Below are positions 9,168 through 16,867 of a stretch of 51,601 nt of DNA, piece by piece. The stretch is from the NCBI GenBank assembly GCA_903930585.1, contig CAIYZD010000085.1, forward strand, positions 1 through 51,601, in the 5' to 3' direction. The translations under genes were made by a program, and so were the position numbers. Every line of letters starts with the position of its first letter. The first letter of the stretch is position 1. The DNA is from an uncultured Geobacteraceae bacterium (GTDB lineage Bacteria; Desulfobacterota; Desulfuromonadia; Geobacterales; Pseudopelobacteraceae). The notes beneath the pieces were generated by a model, which worked only from the letters and a program-made list of their open reading frames with translations, ran no database searches and had not been told where the DNA came from.

Positions 9168-10436
9168 TCAGTGCAGCTCCACGCCTACTGCCGCCTCAAG
9201 CTGAGCCAGCTTCATCATGTACTCGGCCTGTGACTCATACAATTCCCGTTCGTAATTAAACAGGGTAACCCTGCCGTCAAGGAGGGTCAAAAAATCCACT
9301 TTATTGACCCGGTAACTGATAACCGCAGACTCAAGTGATTGCTCCGCCTGCGGAATAATCCCCCCCTTGTACAGTCCCACCAGATTTCTGCGCCGTTCCA
9401 TCTGGGCAAGGGTGTCGTTGATCGTATAGGAGATGCTGTTTTTCAAGCCGTTTAATTCCTCCGTTACCATGCTTGTCTCGGAAGAGGATTCCGCCAGCAT
9501 TGCCTGACGGCGTTCCCGTTGAACCGGCAGATTAAAAGTGACACCCAGGGTGAACATGTTGTAACCGGGATCCCCCATGGCTTCCTGACGGAACATGTAT
9601 TCGGCAGACAGGTTAAAATCGGGATAGAACTCCTTCTGCGCAAGGCGATGAGATGCCTCTCCCTTATGTGCCAGATTCGTCAGACTTTTCACCTGAGGCC
9701 GGTTTTCGAAGGCGGCCGCATTCAATTGCCCGGCAGAGAGTGTTATCTGCGGCAGAGCAAAATCAGCGACCGAACCGACGGGAGTATCCCCAGGGCGATA
9801 CAGCAGATAATTGAGGTTTGCCTCAAGGCTCTTGCGCTGCTGCTTGAGGGTAATCTGCATATCAAGCATCCGGGATGTTTCCAGGCCGGCCTTGTAGATA
9901 TCCTGCTGTACTCCCTGCCCGACGGAATATTTCGACTCGGCAATGGTCACGAAGTCCGCCAGGATCTTCAGGTTCCTGCCGACGACTTCCAATCCTTTAT
10001 CAATGGCCCAGAGCTGGTAATAGGTTTCCTTGACCATGCGGGCCAGTTCCAGCTTACGCTCTTCGACAGCCCATTTATAGGATTCAGCTTCAAACCCGGC
10101 AACTTCCTGCCTGATAGCCCGCTTGCCCCAAAACGGAAGCTGCTGGGAAATACCGATAACCTTGGCGGTCTGGGGATCTTTGCCGCCAAGCGAGAATGGC
10201 TGCCGTGCCAGCTGGTTCTGCAGCTTGAACATGAACATCGGGTCTTCAAGGGACGAAGCCTGCTCTGCCTTATTGACAAACATCTGCCAGCGGGACCGGG
10301 ATGATTTCAGTTCGGGATTGTTCGTGAGTGCAGCCGTGATCAGAGAGGGGAGATGTTCAACCGTTTTGGATTCTTCAGCAAAGACACTGGCTGCGGAAAA
10401 GATAAACAGTACAAGTATGGCAGGAAACAATTTCAT
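9168..10436 (-). CDS. TolC/CusC-family outer-membrane efflux protein
   Basis: This is the outer-membrane channel of the tripartite pump. The 422-residue product starts with a clear signal peptide (MKLFPAILVLFIFSAASVFAEE, cleavage near residue 20). Two repeats of long amphipathic helices rich in Q, E, K and A follow, typical of the outer-membrane efflux protein fold (for example KQQRKSLEANLNYLLYRP and AEYMMKLAQLEAAVGVEL). It is plain in length for this family. ATG at 10436 has GAGG 6 bases upstream. Its order, directly before cusB and cusA, gives it the CusC role. I leave the symbol blank because TolC-like paralogues are hard to separate by eye. Confidence 0.9.
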   Translation of the reverse strand: MKLFPAILVLFIFSAASVFAEESKTVEHLPSLITAALTNNPELKSSRSRWQMFVNKAEQASSLEDPMFMFKLQNQLARQPFSLGGKDPQTAKVIGISQQLPFWGKRAIRQEVAGFEAESYKWAVEERKLELARMVKETYYQLWAIDKGLEVVGRNLKILADFVTIAESKYSVGQGVQQDIYKAGLETSRMLDMQITLKQQRKSLEANLNYLLYRPGDTPVGSVADFALPQITLSAGQLNAAAFENRPQVKSLTNLAHKGEASHRLAQKEFYPDFNLSAEYMFRQEAMGDPGYNMFTLGVTFNLPVQRERRQAMLAESSSETSMVTEELNGLKNSISYTINDTLAQMERRRNLVGLYKGGIIPQAEQSLESAVISYRVNKVDFLTLLDGRVTLFNYERELYESQAEYMMKLAQLEAAVGVELH

Positions 10437-10477
10437 AGCAGCCTCGGGAAGGGATAAATGTAACGCTTCGACAGGTA

Positions 10478-11143
10478 TCAGATCACCATGCCGTCCTTCA
10501 GGTTGATGGTACGATCCGAGTATGCTCCATTTCCAGGATTATGTGTTACCATAACGACCGTCTGGCCGGAACTATTCAGTTCCCGGAACAGAGCCATGAC
10601 CTCTTCACTGTTTTTTGAATCCAGATTTCCGGTCGGCTCATCAGCCAGCAGAATATGCGGGTTGTTGACAATGGCACGGGCAATCGCCACCCGCTCCTGC
10701 TCTCCACCGGAGAGTTGATTGGGGAGTCGGTCAAGCTTGTTGCCGAGACCGACCCGCTCAAGAGCCTGACGTGCAGCTCTTTTTTTTGCCGGGGTACTCA
10801 TTTTTACGATAACCAGTGGCAGCATGACGTTCTCGATGGCAGTCAGATAGGGAATCAGGTGGAATGACTGGAAGACAAACCCGAGATTCTGCGCCCGGAA
10901 GTCGGCCAGTTTTTCACCGGGCAGGCGATACAGTTTTACCCCTGCCATCTCGACCTCTCCCGACGTGGGATGGTTCATCCCCCCCAGTACCGACAGCAGC
11001 GTACTCTTCCCCGAGCCGGACTGCCCCATGATCGTAATAAACTCGCCGGAGTTGATACTGATATCGACACCGCGGAGCGCTTCGACAACATCATCGCCGC
11101 TGGTGTACCGTTTTGTTACTTGTGTTATTTCGATAAGTGGCAT
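10478..11143 (-). CDS. ABC transporter ATPase, LolD/MacB type
   Basis: A 221-residue nucleotide-binding subunit for the adjacent FtsX-type permease. It shows Walker A GQSGSGKST (near residue 40), the Q-loop in FVFQSFHL, the signature LSGGEQERVAIARA, Walker B ILLADEPT, and the switch His in VMVTHNP. This is the MacB/LolD subfamily, whose members drive mechanotransmission rather than classical import. The ATG at 11143 has AGGGGAT just upstream. It lies 9 bases after the permease gene and about 40 bases before the TolC-like gene. The substrate is not evident from the ATPase itself; the context suggests metal or redox handling. Confidence 0.93.
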   Translation of the reverse strand: MPLIEITQVTKRYTSGDDVVEALRGVDISINSGEFITIMGQSGSGKSTLLSVLGGMNHPTSGEVEMAGVKLYRLPGEKLADFRAQNLGFVFQSFHLIPYLTAIENVMLPLVIVKMSTPAKKRAARQALERVGLGNKLDRLPNQLSGGEQERVAIARAIVNNPHILLADEPTGNLDSKNSEEVMALFRELNSSGQTVVMVTHNPGNGAYSDRTINLKDGMVI

Positions 11144-11152
11144 TTTATCCCC

Positions 11153-12313
11153 TTACAATGCTCTCAGTGCTTCGGTCGGGTCCATCTTACTCGCATGCAG
11201 CGCCGGATAGAGGCTTGCCAGAACACCAAGAACCAACGCAAGGCCGATTGCCCCGAACGCCACCATCCCGTCCCAGACGAGATGTGCATCCTTGCTCTCC
11301 GCCATAAACGGCAACGCCAGCGTGGCCCCACCCATGCCGGCGGCATACCCCAGCAAACCAGCCAGCAAGCTCACCAGGGCAGCTTCCAGAAGGATGATCC
11401 GCATTATATGGCTTTTCCTGAAGCCGATTGCCCGGAACACACCGATCTCGACCGTCCGCTCGTTGACACTTCCCATCATGGTGACAAAAACGATCAGTGA
11501 ACCGATAAAAACAACGACACCGGACATGGCGTACGAAAAGCGTTTGAACTGGTCCAGCGCCGCAAGCCTCCCGGCCACTACCTGCTGAATTGCAGACACC
11601 CTGGCATTGGGCAGTTTTTCGGCAATCTGGGTGACCATGTCGCCTATCGGACAGCCGGAACAGAGTGCCGCCACCTCGGCCAGAGTTATCCTCCCCTCCT
11701 TGCCCAGCAACTTTTGCGCTTTGGCCAGACGGGCAAAGACAAGAGCATCATCCTGTGAACCGGTCTGCTCAAGCACTCCGGCAACCTTGAACGATTCACC
11801 CTTGATCGTGATGTTCTCCCCGAAACTGACATTGAGCACTTTTGCCGCATCGCTCCCGAGCAGCAGCTCCGTATCCCCTTTGGGTGCAGCGCCGAAGATC
11901 TGCCACCACTGCTTCATCTTCAACTCGCTGTCGAAGTCAACTCCGACCAATAGCACATCGTGGCCGCCTACCGTGACACCTCCCAGCACTTTTGGCGCAA
12001 CAGCCGAGATATTCTTGTGGTTGGTGATGGTCTTGATCTTTGCCAGATCTTCTTCACGGATCTCACGCTGGTCGAAGGTCACCCCCCCCAGGCTGATGCC
12101 GCCGTAGTTCATCGCCAGACCGTTGCTCTGGGGGGTTATCAAAATGTTGGCGCCAAACGCATCCATCTTCCGTTCAATATCGCTGGACATGGATCTGGTC
12201 AGGGTCACCAGGGTAACGATAGTGGCGATTCCAACCATCAGACCGACCGTCAGAAATGCCATTTTCGCTTTACGTCGTCTCAGGTTATTGATGGAGATCG
12301 TGTGCAGTTTCAT
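11153..12313 (-). CDS. FtsX-type ABC transporter permease
   Basis: A 386-residue MacB/FtsX-fold membrane subunit. TM1 lies at residues ~17-40, followed by a periplasmic MacB-like domain of about 220 residues and three C-terminal TM segments (around residues 255-280, 305-330 and 345-370). The permease motif ERTVEIGVFRAIGFRKSHI is present. The periplasmic domain carries a CSGCPIGD motif, a Cys pair that could bind metal or form a disulfide. The start ATG overlaps the stop of the upstream DUF2318 gene (TGATG), implying translational coupling. Similar permeases occur next to DUF2318 genes in P19/Ftr1-type iron systems (known from Campylobacter); this operon has no Ftr1 or P19. Confidence 0.88.
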   Translation of the reverse strand: MKLHTISINNLRRRKAKMAFLTVGLMVGIATIVTLVTLTRSMSSDIERKMDAFGANILITPQSNGLAMNYGGISLGGVTFDQREIREEDLAKIKTITNHKNISAVAPKVLGGVTVGGHDVLLVGVDFDSELKMKQWWQIFGAAPKGDTELLLGSDAAKVLNVSFGENITIKGESFKVAGVLEQTGSQDDALVFARLAKAQKLLGKEGRITLAEVAALCSGCPIGDMVTQIAEKLPNARVSAIQQVVAGRLAALDQFKRFSYAMSGVVVFIGSLIVFVTMMGSVNERTVEIGVFRAIGFRKSHIMRIILLEAALVSLLAGLLGYAAGMGGATLALPFMAESKDAHLVWDGMVAFGAIGLALVLGVLASLYPALHASKMDPTEALRAL

Positions 12314-12777
12314 CAGAAATATTTCACTCCGTCCTTCAGATCGCTCACCTTGATCAAAATGCTGCCGCCATTTAGCTGATGCGGCAGATAGCCGGGATTG
12401 CAGCCACCGGTGGTGTTGGGACCAAGACGGTTGGTGGCGAACTTCTGGTTGCAGTTATTGCAGTTCATCTTGTCACCCTTCTGTTCGTACCCCTTCTTGG
12501 CGCGGTAGCAGGCATCACAGGCATCAAATGCGATCTTTACGCCGCCATCCGGGGCCTTGACAGCAAAGAACGCGATCTCCTTGCCGCTCTCTTCAAACTT
12601 GTAAAAGCGGGCCTTGCCGTCAGCCAATTGAGCGACCGGCAGCGTGACCATGCCGTTACTCGCTTTCACTTTCTCGTACTTGCCAAGCGAGAAAGCAAAC
12701 GCTCCAGCTGCGCCAATCAGCAGCGCCACCATTACTACACTTGCCACTCCCATCAATTTTCTACTGTATCCGGTCAT
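12313..12777 (-). CDS. DUF2318 membrane-anchored Cys-rich protein
   Basis: From ATG 12777 (MTGYSRKL) this is 154 residues. It has one N-terminal TM segment (residues ~9-31) and a periplasmic domain with the DUF2318 pattern DACDACY, MNCNNCNQKF and GGCNPGYLPH. These paired Cys residues suggest metal or Fe-S binding. DUF2318 proteins are found with P19/Ftr1-type iron transport and with FtsX-like ABC transporters. AGGGAG precedes the chosen start, whereas the upstream ATG at 12819 would start inside the preceding gene. The stop overlaps the permease start. The biochemical role is unproven; a metal or electron-handling partner of the ABC transporter is my inference. Confidence 0.85.
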   Translation of the reverse strand: MTGYSRKLMGVASVVMVALLIGAAGAFAFSLGKYEKVKASNGMVTLPVAQLADGKARFYKFEESGKEIAFFAVKAPDGGVKIAFDACDACYRAKKGYEQKGDKMNCNNCNQKFATNRLGPNTTGGCNPGYLPHQLNGGSILIKVSDLKDGVKYF

Positions 12778-12944
12778 TTCAATCTCCCTTGAGGAACGTT
12801 TTTTGCTGCGGCATTGCATCCGCCACCCATACTACAGCACCCTCCCGAACCGGGGGATGCCTCAAAACTCACCCTGAAAGCCAGAAGCGCCAGAAGCACA
12901 ATAACGACAACCGTCAGAGCGATGTTAATATCCCTGCTGTTCAT
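12774..12944 (-). CDS. Small Cys-rich single-span membrane protein
   Basis: A 56-residue protein starting MNSRDINIALTVVVIV. One hydrophobic helix (residues ~8-22) is followed by a short periplasmic or cytoplasmic tail with GGCCSMGGGCN, three cysteines and a methionine in a glycine-rich stretch, fitting a metal ligand set. Its stop overlaps the start of the DUF2318 gene as ATGA, and its start lies 3 bases downstream of the preceding gene's last base, so the gene is packed tightly into the operon. A longer reading from 13010 would overlap the upstream gene by 64 bases and is less likely. I do not recognise a named family. Confidence 0.72.
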   Translation of the reverse strand: MNSRDINIALTVVVIVLLALLAFRVSFEASPGSGGCCSMGGGCNAAAKNVPQGRLK

Positions 12945-12946
12945 GG

Positions 12947-13423
12947 TTATTTTACCGAATACCAGAATTTGGCCTGACGGGTCTTGCCGTCCTTCAACTG
13001 AAACTTGCACATGACACCATACTTGCCACTTCCGGAAAAATCGAAATCAGCGCCAAAATGTCCCTGCATCCCCATCAAATCCTTGGTCTGGGCCGTTTTA
13101 TCCGGGTTTTGCACCTTGATCGTTACCGTTCCTTCGGTCAGGGGCGTGCCGCTTTTGGCATCCTTGAACAGTACCGAGAGGTGGTGAGTTTCCTTCATTC
13201 CTTTGGGCATTTCCATACTCATCCCCTTCATGGCATCAGCCATGGTCTGAACGTTGAAAGTCGCCTTAACCCCGTCAACAACCTCTTCGTGGGCAGCCTT
13301 GGCTGAATGCTTCATTCCATGTCCACCATGATCCATGTCATGTCCTTCGTGATCCATTGCCAGTGAAGCCAGCGGGGCGGAAAGTGCAAGTAGTGCGGAT
13401 GTTACTACAATCAATTTCTTCAT
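12947..13423 (-). CDS. Secreted His/Met-rich metal-binding protein (YtkA/FixH-like fold possible)
   Basis: The 158-residue product has a signal peptide (MKKLIVVTSALLALSAPLASLA). Directly after it comes a His/Met/Asp cluster (MDHEGHDMDHGGHGMKH), a typical copper or silver ligand patch, and then Met-rich helices (MADAMKGMSMEMPKGM). The C-terminal half (THHLSVLFKDAKSGTPL, GHFGADFDFSGSGKYGVMCKF) looks like the beta-sandwich of YtkA/FixH-like proteins. It is the first gene of the eight-gene operon. GGAGA lies about 9 bases upstream of the start, and the sigma-54 promoter candidate lies 46-62 bases upstream. The likely role is periplasmic capture of metal ahead of the efflux pump. Confidence 0.8.
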   Translation of the reverse strand: MKKLIVVTSALLALSAPLASLAMDHEGHDMDHGGHGMKHSAKAAHEEVVDGVKATFNVQTMADAMKGMSMEMPKGMKETHHLSVLFKDAKSGTPLTEGTVTIKVQNPDKTAQTKDLMGMQGHFGADFDFSGSGKYGVMCKFQLKDGKTRQAKFWYSVK

Positions 13424-13468
13424 GGGTACCTATCTCCTTTGGTGGTAAAAATCGTGATATACCAAACA

Positions 13469-13485
13469 TAGCAGTTGTCATGCCA
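13469..13485 (-). promoter_or_regulatory. Sigma-54 promoter of the metal-efflux operon
   Basis: On the minus strand the site reads TGGCATGACAACTGCTA. The invariant GG (13483-13484) and GC (13471-13472) are spaced by exactly 10 bases, and only two bases differ from the TGGCACG-N4-TTGCT consensus. The predicted transcript starts near 13459, about 36 bases before the first start codon. An NtrC-type sigma-54 activator is encoded less than 1 kb upstream. Confidence 0.7.
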
Positions 13486-13558
13486 ATTCATAACTACCCT
13501 GTTTCATACACATTATTTTAGCGGCACAAACCTGATGTGGACTATTCTACAGGGAGGG

Positions 13559-13572
13559 GAAGAATATTCTTC
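13559..13572. promoter_or_regulatory. 14-bp perfect palindrome, candidate activator site
   Basis: GAAGAATATTCTTC is a perfect palindrome centred about 106 bases upstream of the predicted sigma-54 transcript start. That distance is typical of upstream activator sequences bound by NtrC-family dimers. It also lies 45 bases after the stop of the retropepsin-like gene, but no T run follows, so a terminator role is less likely. Confidence 0.5.
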
Positions 13573-13616
13573 AGAGGAGACATCACGAGGAACTGTTTCA
13601 GCGTACGTTTGTCACA

Positions 13617-14300
13617 TCATTTCTCATTCCATCTGAGCAGCTGTTTTTCATAGTCGATGGTAAAATTGAAAAAGTGCAGAAATGAATTCCCCAACAGGCC
13701 GTCAGCGCCAATACTATTGCTTGCTGGCATGACAACCACTTCGGAATTTGCCAGGATTTTATCATCTACTTCAATAGAATCCACTTTGGTTAACAGGGTG
13801 TCCGTCGCTGCCCCATTCGCAACAACGCTCCTGACATTGGTCAGCTTGTTTTTTTTCAAATTAAGTTTTGCTGCCAAAGCCGAATAGATTGTCGTTACCG
13901 ACGCCCCGGTATCAAGGATCATCCGGGCCTTTACCCGGCGCCCCTTGTTTTTGAATACCACCGGTACGATAATCTGATTATTGTCGATACTGATCCTGGT
14001 GACATATTGACGCTTTTCCACCCGGCTCTGATCCACAGGCGCTTTCGTTTTTTCCGCACTGTCCCTGTTCTCCGGTACCTTGCTCCTATACTCGACCGGA
14101 ATTTTGGCGACATCGTCAACCCAGAAGGTCAGTCCGTTCTTGTCTTCATATTTATACTTCACCGGCGGTGGCGGTGGTATTTTGCTCTTATCGTCAAGCC
14201 AGTACTCGAAGCCGTTCGGATCGGTATATTTGAAGTATTCCTGAGCTGAAGGTGACGTTACCAGAGCCAGGAGAATGATGATACAGAGAATATGCCTCAT
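13617..14300 (-). CDS. Secreted retropepsin-like aspartic protease with two N-terminal repeats
   Basis: A 227-residue protein with a signal peptide (MRHILCIIILLALVTSPSAQ). Residues ~21-70 contain two copies of a short unit (FKYTDPNGFEYWLDDKSKIP and YKYEDKNGLTFWVDDVAKIP) separated by a proline run. The C-terminal ~120 residues form one retropepsin-like lobe with the catalytic DTGAS (MILDTGASVTTIY) and the closing GADGLLGNSFL motif. Single-lobe proteins of this kind act as dimers. The location is probably periplasmic. It is 26 bases downstream of the sigma-54 activator gene and likely shares its transcript. The substrate is unknown. Confidence 0.82.
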   Translation of the reverse strand: MRHILCIIILLALVTSPSAQEYFKYTDPNGFEYWLDDKSKIPPPPPVKYKYEDKNGLTFWVDDVAKIPVEYRSKVPENRDSAEKTKAPVDQSRVEKRQYVTRISIDNNQIIVPVVFKNKGRRVKARMILDTGASVTTIYSALAAKLNLKKNKLTNVRSVVANGAATDTLLTKVDSIEVDDKILANSEVVVMPASNSIGADGLLGNSFLHFFNFTIDYEKQLLRWNEK

Positions 14301-14326
14301 ACGATTCCTTCACACACGGTTAAACG

Positions 14327-15694
14327 CTAAGGGGTCACAATCCCGTACTTCTCCATCCGGTAGATAAGGGTATGCCGGGGGATATGCAGAAACTTCGCTG
14401 CGGCGGTCTGATTCCAGCCACTCCGTTCCAGAGCCTCGACCACCACCTCCCGCTCCAGCTGCTCCAGCGGATAGCCGTCATCAGGCAGGCTGATCACACT
14501 GCCCGCACGTGGCGCCATGCCTGGAACCGCACCGCCGGAGCGGACCTTATCCGGCAGATCGTCACAGGTTATACTGTCTCCGCTCCGCATGATCAGAAGA
14601 CGTTCAACCAGATTCTCCAGTTCTCGCACATTGCCGGGCCACCGGTAGGAACAAAGGACCGCCATGGCCCCGGAGTCAAAACTCACCATACCGGCGCCAT
14701 GCTTGGTGCAGAAATAGCGCAACAGCAGTGCAATGTCGTCGCGGCGCTCCCTGAGCGGCGGCAGATGAATCGGAATAACCGCCAGGCGATAATAGAGATC
14801 TTCGCGGAACGTGGCATCAGCCAGTGCTTTGTCCATGTCGAGATTGGTCGCGGCTACTACCCGGACATCCAGTTTGTGCGGTTTTGTCCCCCCCACCGGT
14901 TCAGCCACCTTCTCCTGCAATGCCCTGAGCAGCTTGGGCTGCAACTCCACCGGCAGTTCGCCTACTTCGTCCAGAAACAGGGTACCGCCATCCGCCAGTT
15001 GAAACTTGCCGATTTTGTCCTTGATCGCTCCGGTAAACGCACCTTTGACATGGCCGAACAGTTCGCTTTCCAGGAGGTCACGGGGGATGGCCGCACAATT
15101 GATGGCAATGAACGGGGCCTCCCTGCGACCGCTCTGATTATGGATCGAGCGGGCCACCAGCTCCTTGCCGGTGCCGGATTCGCCGGTAATCAGCACCGAA
15201 GCTTCCGTGTCGGCCACCTTGCGGACTATTGCAAACACCCGTTCCATCTCCCGTGACGAGCCGACAATGGTGCGGAAGTCGGCGCGGTCGGAAAGTTCAC
15301 TCTTCAGGCGCTTGTTCTCGGCTGCCAGCCCGGTGAACTGGAGCGCCTTGGCAACGGTTATGCGGAGTTCGTCACGGTTAAACGGCTTGGTGATGTAGTC
15401 GTACGCGCCGACCTTCATCGCCTCCACCGCAATATCGACCGTCCCGAAGGCGGTAATGATAATCACCAGGGTATCCGGCGAGCTCGCCTTGATACTCTTC
15501 AGCACCTGCATGCCGTCCATGCCGGGCATTTTCATATCGGTGAGCACCAGCGCCGGAGCTTCTTCGGCAACCAGTTGCACCCCTTCTGCGCCGTTAGCGG
15601 CGGACAGCACCTGATACCCGGCCTCCTGTAAATTATATTCCAGCACCCGCCGGAGCGAGGTATCGTCGTCAATGACAAGGATTTTCGGTTTCAT
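14327..15694 (-). CDS. NtrC-family sigma-54-dependent response regulator
   Basis: From ATG 15694 (MKPKILVIDDD) this is 455 residues; AGGGAG stands 6 bases upstream. The receiver domain has Asp53 (LTDMKMPGMDG) as phospho-acceptor. The AAA+ domain has GESGTGKE (Walker A), the sigma-54-contacting GAFTGA loop and the Walker B FLDEVGE. The Fis-type helix-turn-helix at the C-terminus reads WNQTAAAKFLHIPRHTLIYRM. It therefore activates sigma-54 promoters after phosphorylation. No histidine kinase gene is adjacent. The closest sigma-54 promoter candidate is that of the metal operon at 13469-13485, an attractive but unproven target. A longer reading to 15898 lacks family support. Confidence 0.95.
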   Translation of the reverse strand: MKPKILVIDDDTSLRRVLEYNLQEAGYQVLSAANGAEGVQLVAEEAPALVLTDMKMPGMDGMQVLKSIKASSPDTLVIIITAFGTVDIAVEAMKVGAYDYITKPFNRDELRITVAKALQFTGLAAENKRLKSELSDRADFRTIVGSSREMERVFAIVRKVADTEASVLITGESGTGKELVARSIHNQSGRREAPFIAINCAAIPRDLLESELFGHVKGAFTGAIKDKIGKFQLADGGTLFLDEVGELPVELQPKLLRALQEKVAEPVGGTKPHKLDVRVVAATNLDMDKALADATFREDLYYRLAVIPIHLPPLRERRDDIALLLRYFCTKHGAGMVSFDSGAMAVLCSYRWPGNVRELENLVERLLIMRSGDSITCDDLPDKVRSGGAVPGMAPRAGSVISLPDDGYPLEQLEREVVVEALERSGWNQTAAAKFLHIPRHTLIYRMEKYGIVTP

Positions 15695-15756
15695 GCTGCT
15701 CCCTGGGTTGGTTGTTAGTATGATCACGCTATCGGTGATGGAAAGCGGAGTCACCT

Positions 15757-15780
15757 GGGAAACTCCATTCGTGGAGTCCC
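15757..15780 (-). terminator. Hairpin after the DTW-domain gene
   Basis: ACTCCA (15762-15767) and TGGAGT (15772-15777) pair around a four-base loop, extended by GGG/CCC across a two-base bulge. It begins at the stop codon of the DTW gene. There is no following T run in the direction of transcription, so it may protect mRNA ends or be a weak terminator. Confidence 0.35.
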
Positions 15781-16274
15781 TAATGCCCCTGCACCGCTCC
15801 CCGCATGATACCCGGTGGTCTGATGAACGCCAGAAATTGTTCCTCCAGACGGTCGGCCTCCGCACTGTTTCCCGCAAGACGCAGTACTTCAATAACACAT
15901 TCGGCCGTACACAAACCGGACTCCTTCTGATTCTTTCTGAGGTTGTACCGCGATGTCTCCCCGGTATTCAGACAGATGCGGCGAATTTTCTGCAGATAGG
16001 GACTCCGCTGGTGGATCTTGCGGGCTTCATGCCAGGTACCATCGATTATTATGAACTGCGTAATATCGCTGACATCGCCGTCATTGCCGTCAACGGCACC
16101 GGGATAAACCAGCGCCACTCCACCAGCCTCAATTTCCTCGATCAACCGGGGAGGCGGATTCATCCTGTCCCAGCACACCTGTTCGGCAGCGTTCCCCAAC
16201 ACGTCAACCACCAGACGACCGGTATTGGATCGTTTCTCGAACTCTTTGAAATGCGTCAACAGAGTAATTTTCAT
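15780..16274 (-). CDS. DTW-domain protein, probable tRNA-uridine aminocarboxypropyltransferase
   Basis: DTW-domain enzymes such as TapT transfer the 3-amino-3-carboxypropyl group of SAM to uridine-47 of tRNA. The motif here is IIDGTWHEARKI, with the Asp-x-Thr-Trp signature, followed by LNTGETSRYNLRKNQKESGLCTAE, the conserved C-terminal segment. From ATG 16274 (MKITLLTHFKEF) it has 164 residues. This is shorter than E. coli TapT (~230) and lacks an N-terminal Cys-rich zinc segment, as in the short DTW variants. AGGA lies about 11 bases upstream of this ATG. Longer readings begin inside the preceding gene. It follows the GreA/GreB-like gene by about 55 bases and is likely cotranscribed with it. 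Confidence 0.8.
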   Translation of the reverse strand: MKITLLTHFKEFEKRSNTGRLVVDVLGNAAEQVCWDRMNPPPRLIEEIEAGGVALVYPGAVDGNDGDVSDITQFIIIDGTWHEARKIHQRSPYLQKIRRICLNTGETSRYNLRKNQKESGLCTAECVIEVLRLAGNSAEADRLEEQFLAFIRPPGIMRGAVQGH

Positions 16275-16329
16275 ACCATAAGCCATCCTGAAAAAATGAA
16301 TAACCCGAAAAAAGGGCGCACACACACTA

Positions 16330-16812
16330 TCAACATACTGAGATAATCGTAAATGACGTTGCCCCTGCACCGTCACCAAGCTGAACCTCGTCGCCGTTCC
16401 GTAACCCCAATAAACGGCGGCCCAACGGAGAACCGGGCGTAATGACCACAATTTCCCCGGCGTCATCGGCTATTTTCATACCTCCCGCCTGGGGACCAAG
16501 AAAAAAACGACGCACGCTCCCCTCCCCGCTCTCCAGCGTCACCAGGGCCGTCAACCGGATCGGAGTATCGTCATCGAAATCGGACAGCGTCAGAGTCCGA
16601 TATATTTCGAGCGCAACCCGGATTTCCTGAGCGCGATTGGCCTGCCCCTGGGCAATGTAGGAGGCCTCCAGCGCGGTGGTATCGTACTTGTTGTCCGGGA
16701 GACACTCCTCGTGAGTCGCCGCCTCATGAGCCGTCCGCGCTGCTGCGGCAAACAGCGCCCGGTCGGCGGAAAGCGCCGCGATTATTTCCTGAAGCACTCG
16801 TTTTTTAGACAT
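16330..16812 (-). CDS. GreA/GreB-family transcription elongation factor-like protein
   Basis: A 160-residue protein. The N-terminal part is an antiparallel coiled coil (THEECLPDNKYDTTALEASYIAQGQANR), and the C-terminal part is an FKBP-like domain (TPGSPLGRRLLGLRNGDEVQL), the Gre architecture. Classical Gre factors enter the RNA polymerase secondary channel and stimulate cleavage of backtracked RNA through acidic residues at the coiled-coil tip. In this variant the tip carries HEEC and DNKYD rather than the GreA pattern, so cleavage activity is uncertain. The ATG is at 16812. It is divergent from the ppcA-like gene with an overlapping promoter region and precedes the DTW-domain gene. Confidence 0.82.
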   Translation of the reverse strand: MSKKRVLQEIIAALSADRALFAAAARTAHEAATHEECLPDNKYDTTALEASYIAQGQANRAQEIRVALEIYRTLTLSDFDDDTPIRLTALVTLESGEGSVRRFFLGPQAGGMKIADDAGEIVVITPGSPLGRRLLGLRNGDEVQLGDGAGATSFTIISVC

Positions 16813-16839
16813 CTGAAAAAACTCTTTCGGAACGTTTAG

Positions 16840-16867
16840 TTGTATTGTACAAAGCGTATGGTATACT
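16840..16867 (+). promoter_or_regulatory. Extended -10 promoter of the ppcA-like gene
   Basis: TTGTAT (16840-16845), a 16-base spacer and TGGTATACT (16859-16867) form an extended -10 sigma-70 promoter. The predicted leader is about 75 bases and contains a small hairpin CTGCGC-ACT-GCGCAG (16909-16923) just before the AAGGAGAG ribosome-binding site. Confidence 0.6.

Noticed and set aside
9519-10304. 261-codon plus-strand frame opposite the TolC-like gene
   Set aside because: Antisense shadow of a clear efflux protein with a signal peptide; no supporting motif.
13559-13572. Palindrome GAAGAATATTCTTC as a terminator of the retropepsin gene
   Set aside because: A/T-rich stem without loop or T run; its distance to the sigma-54 promoter fits an activator site better.
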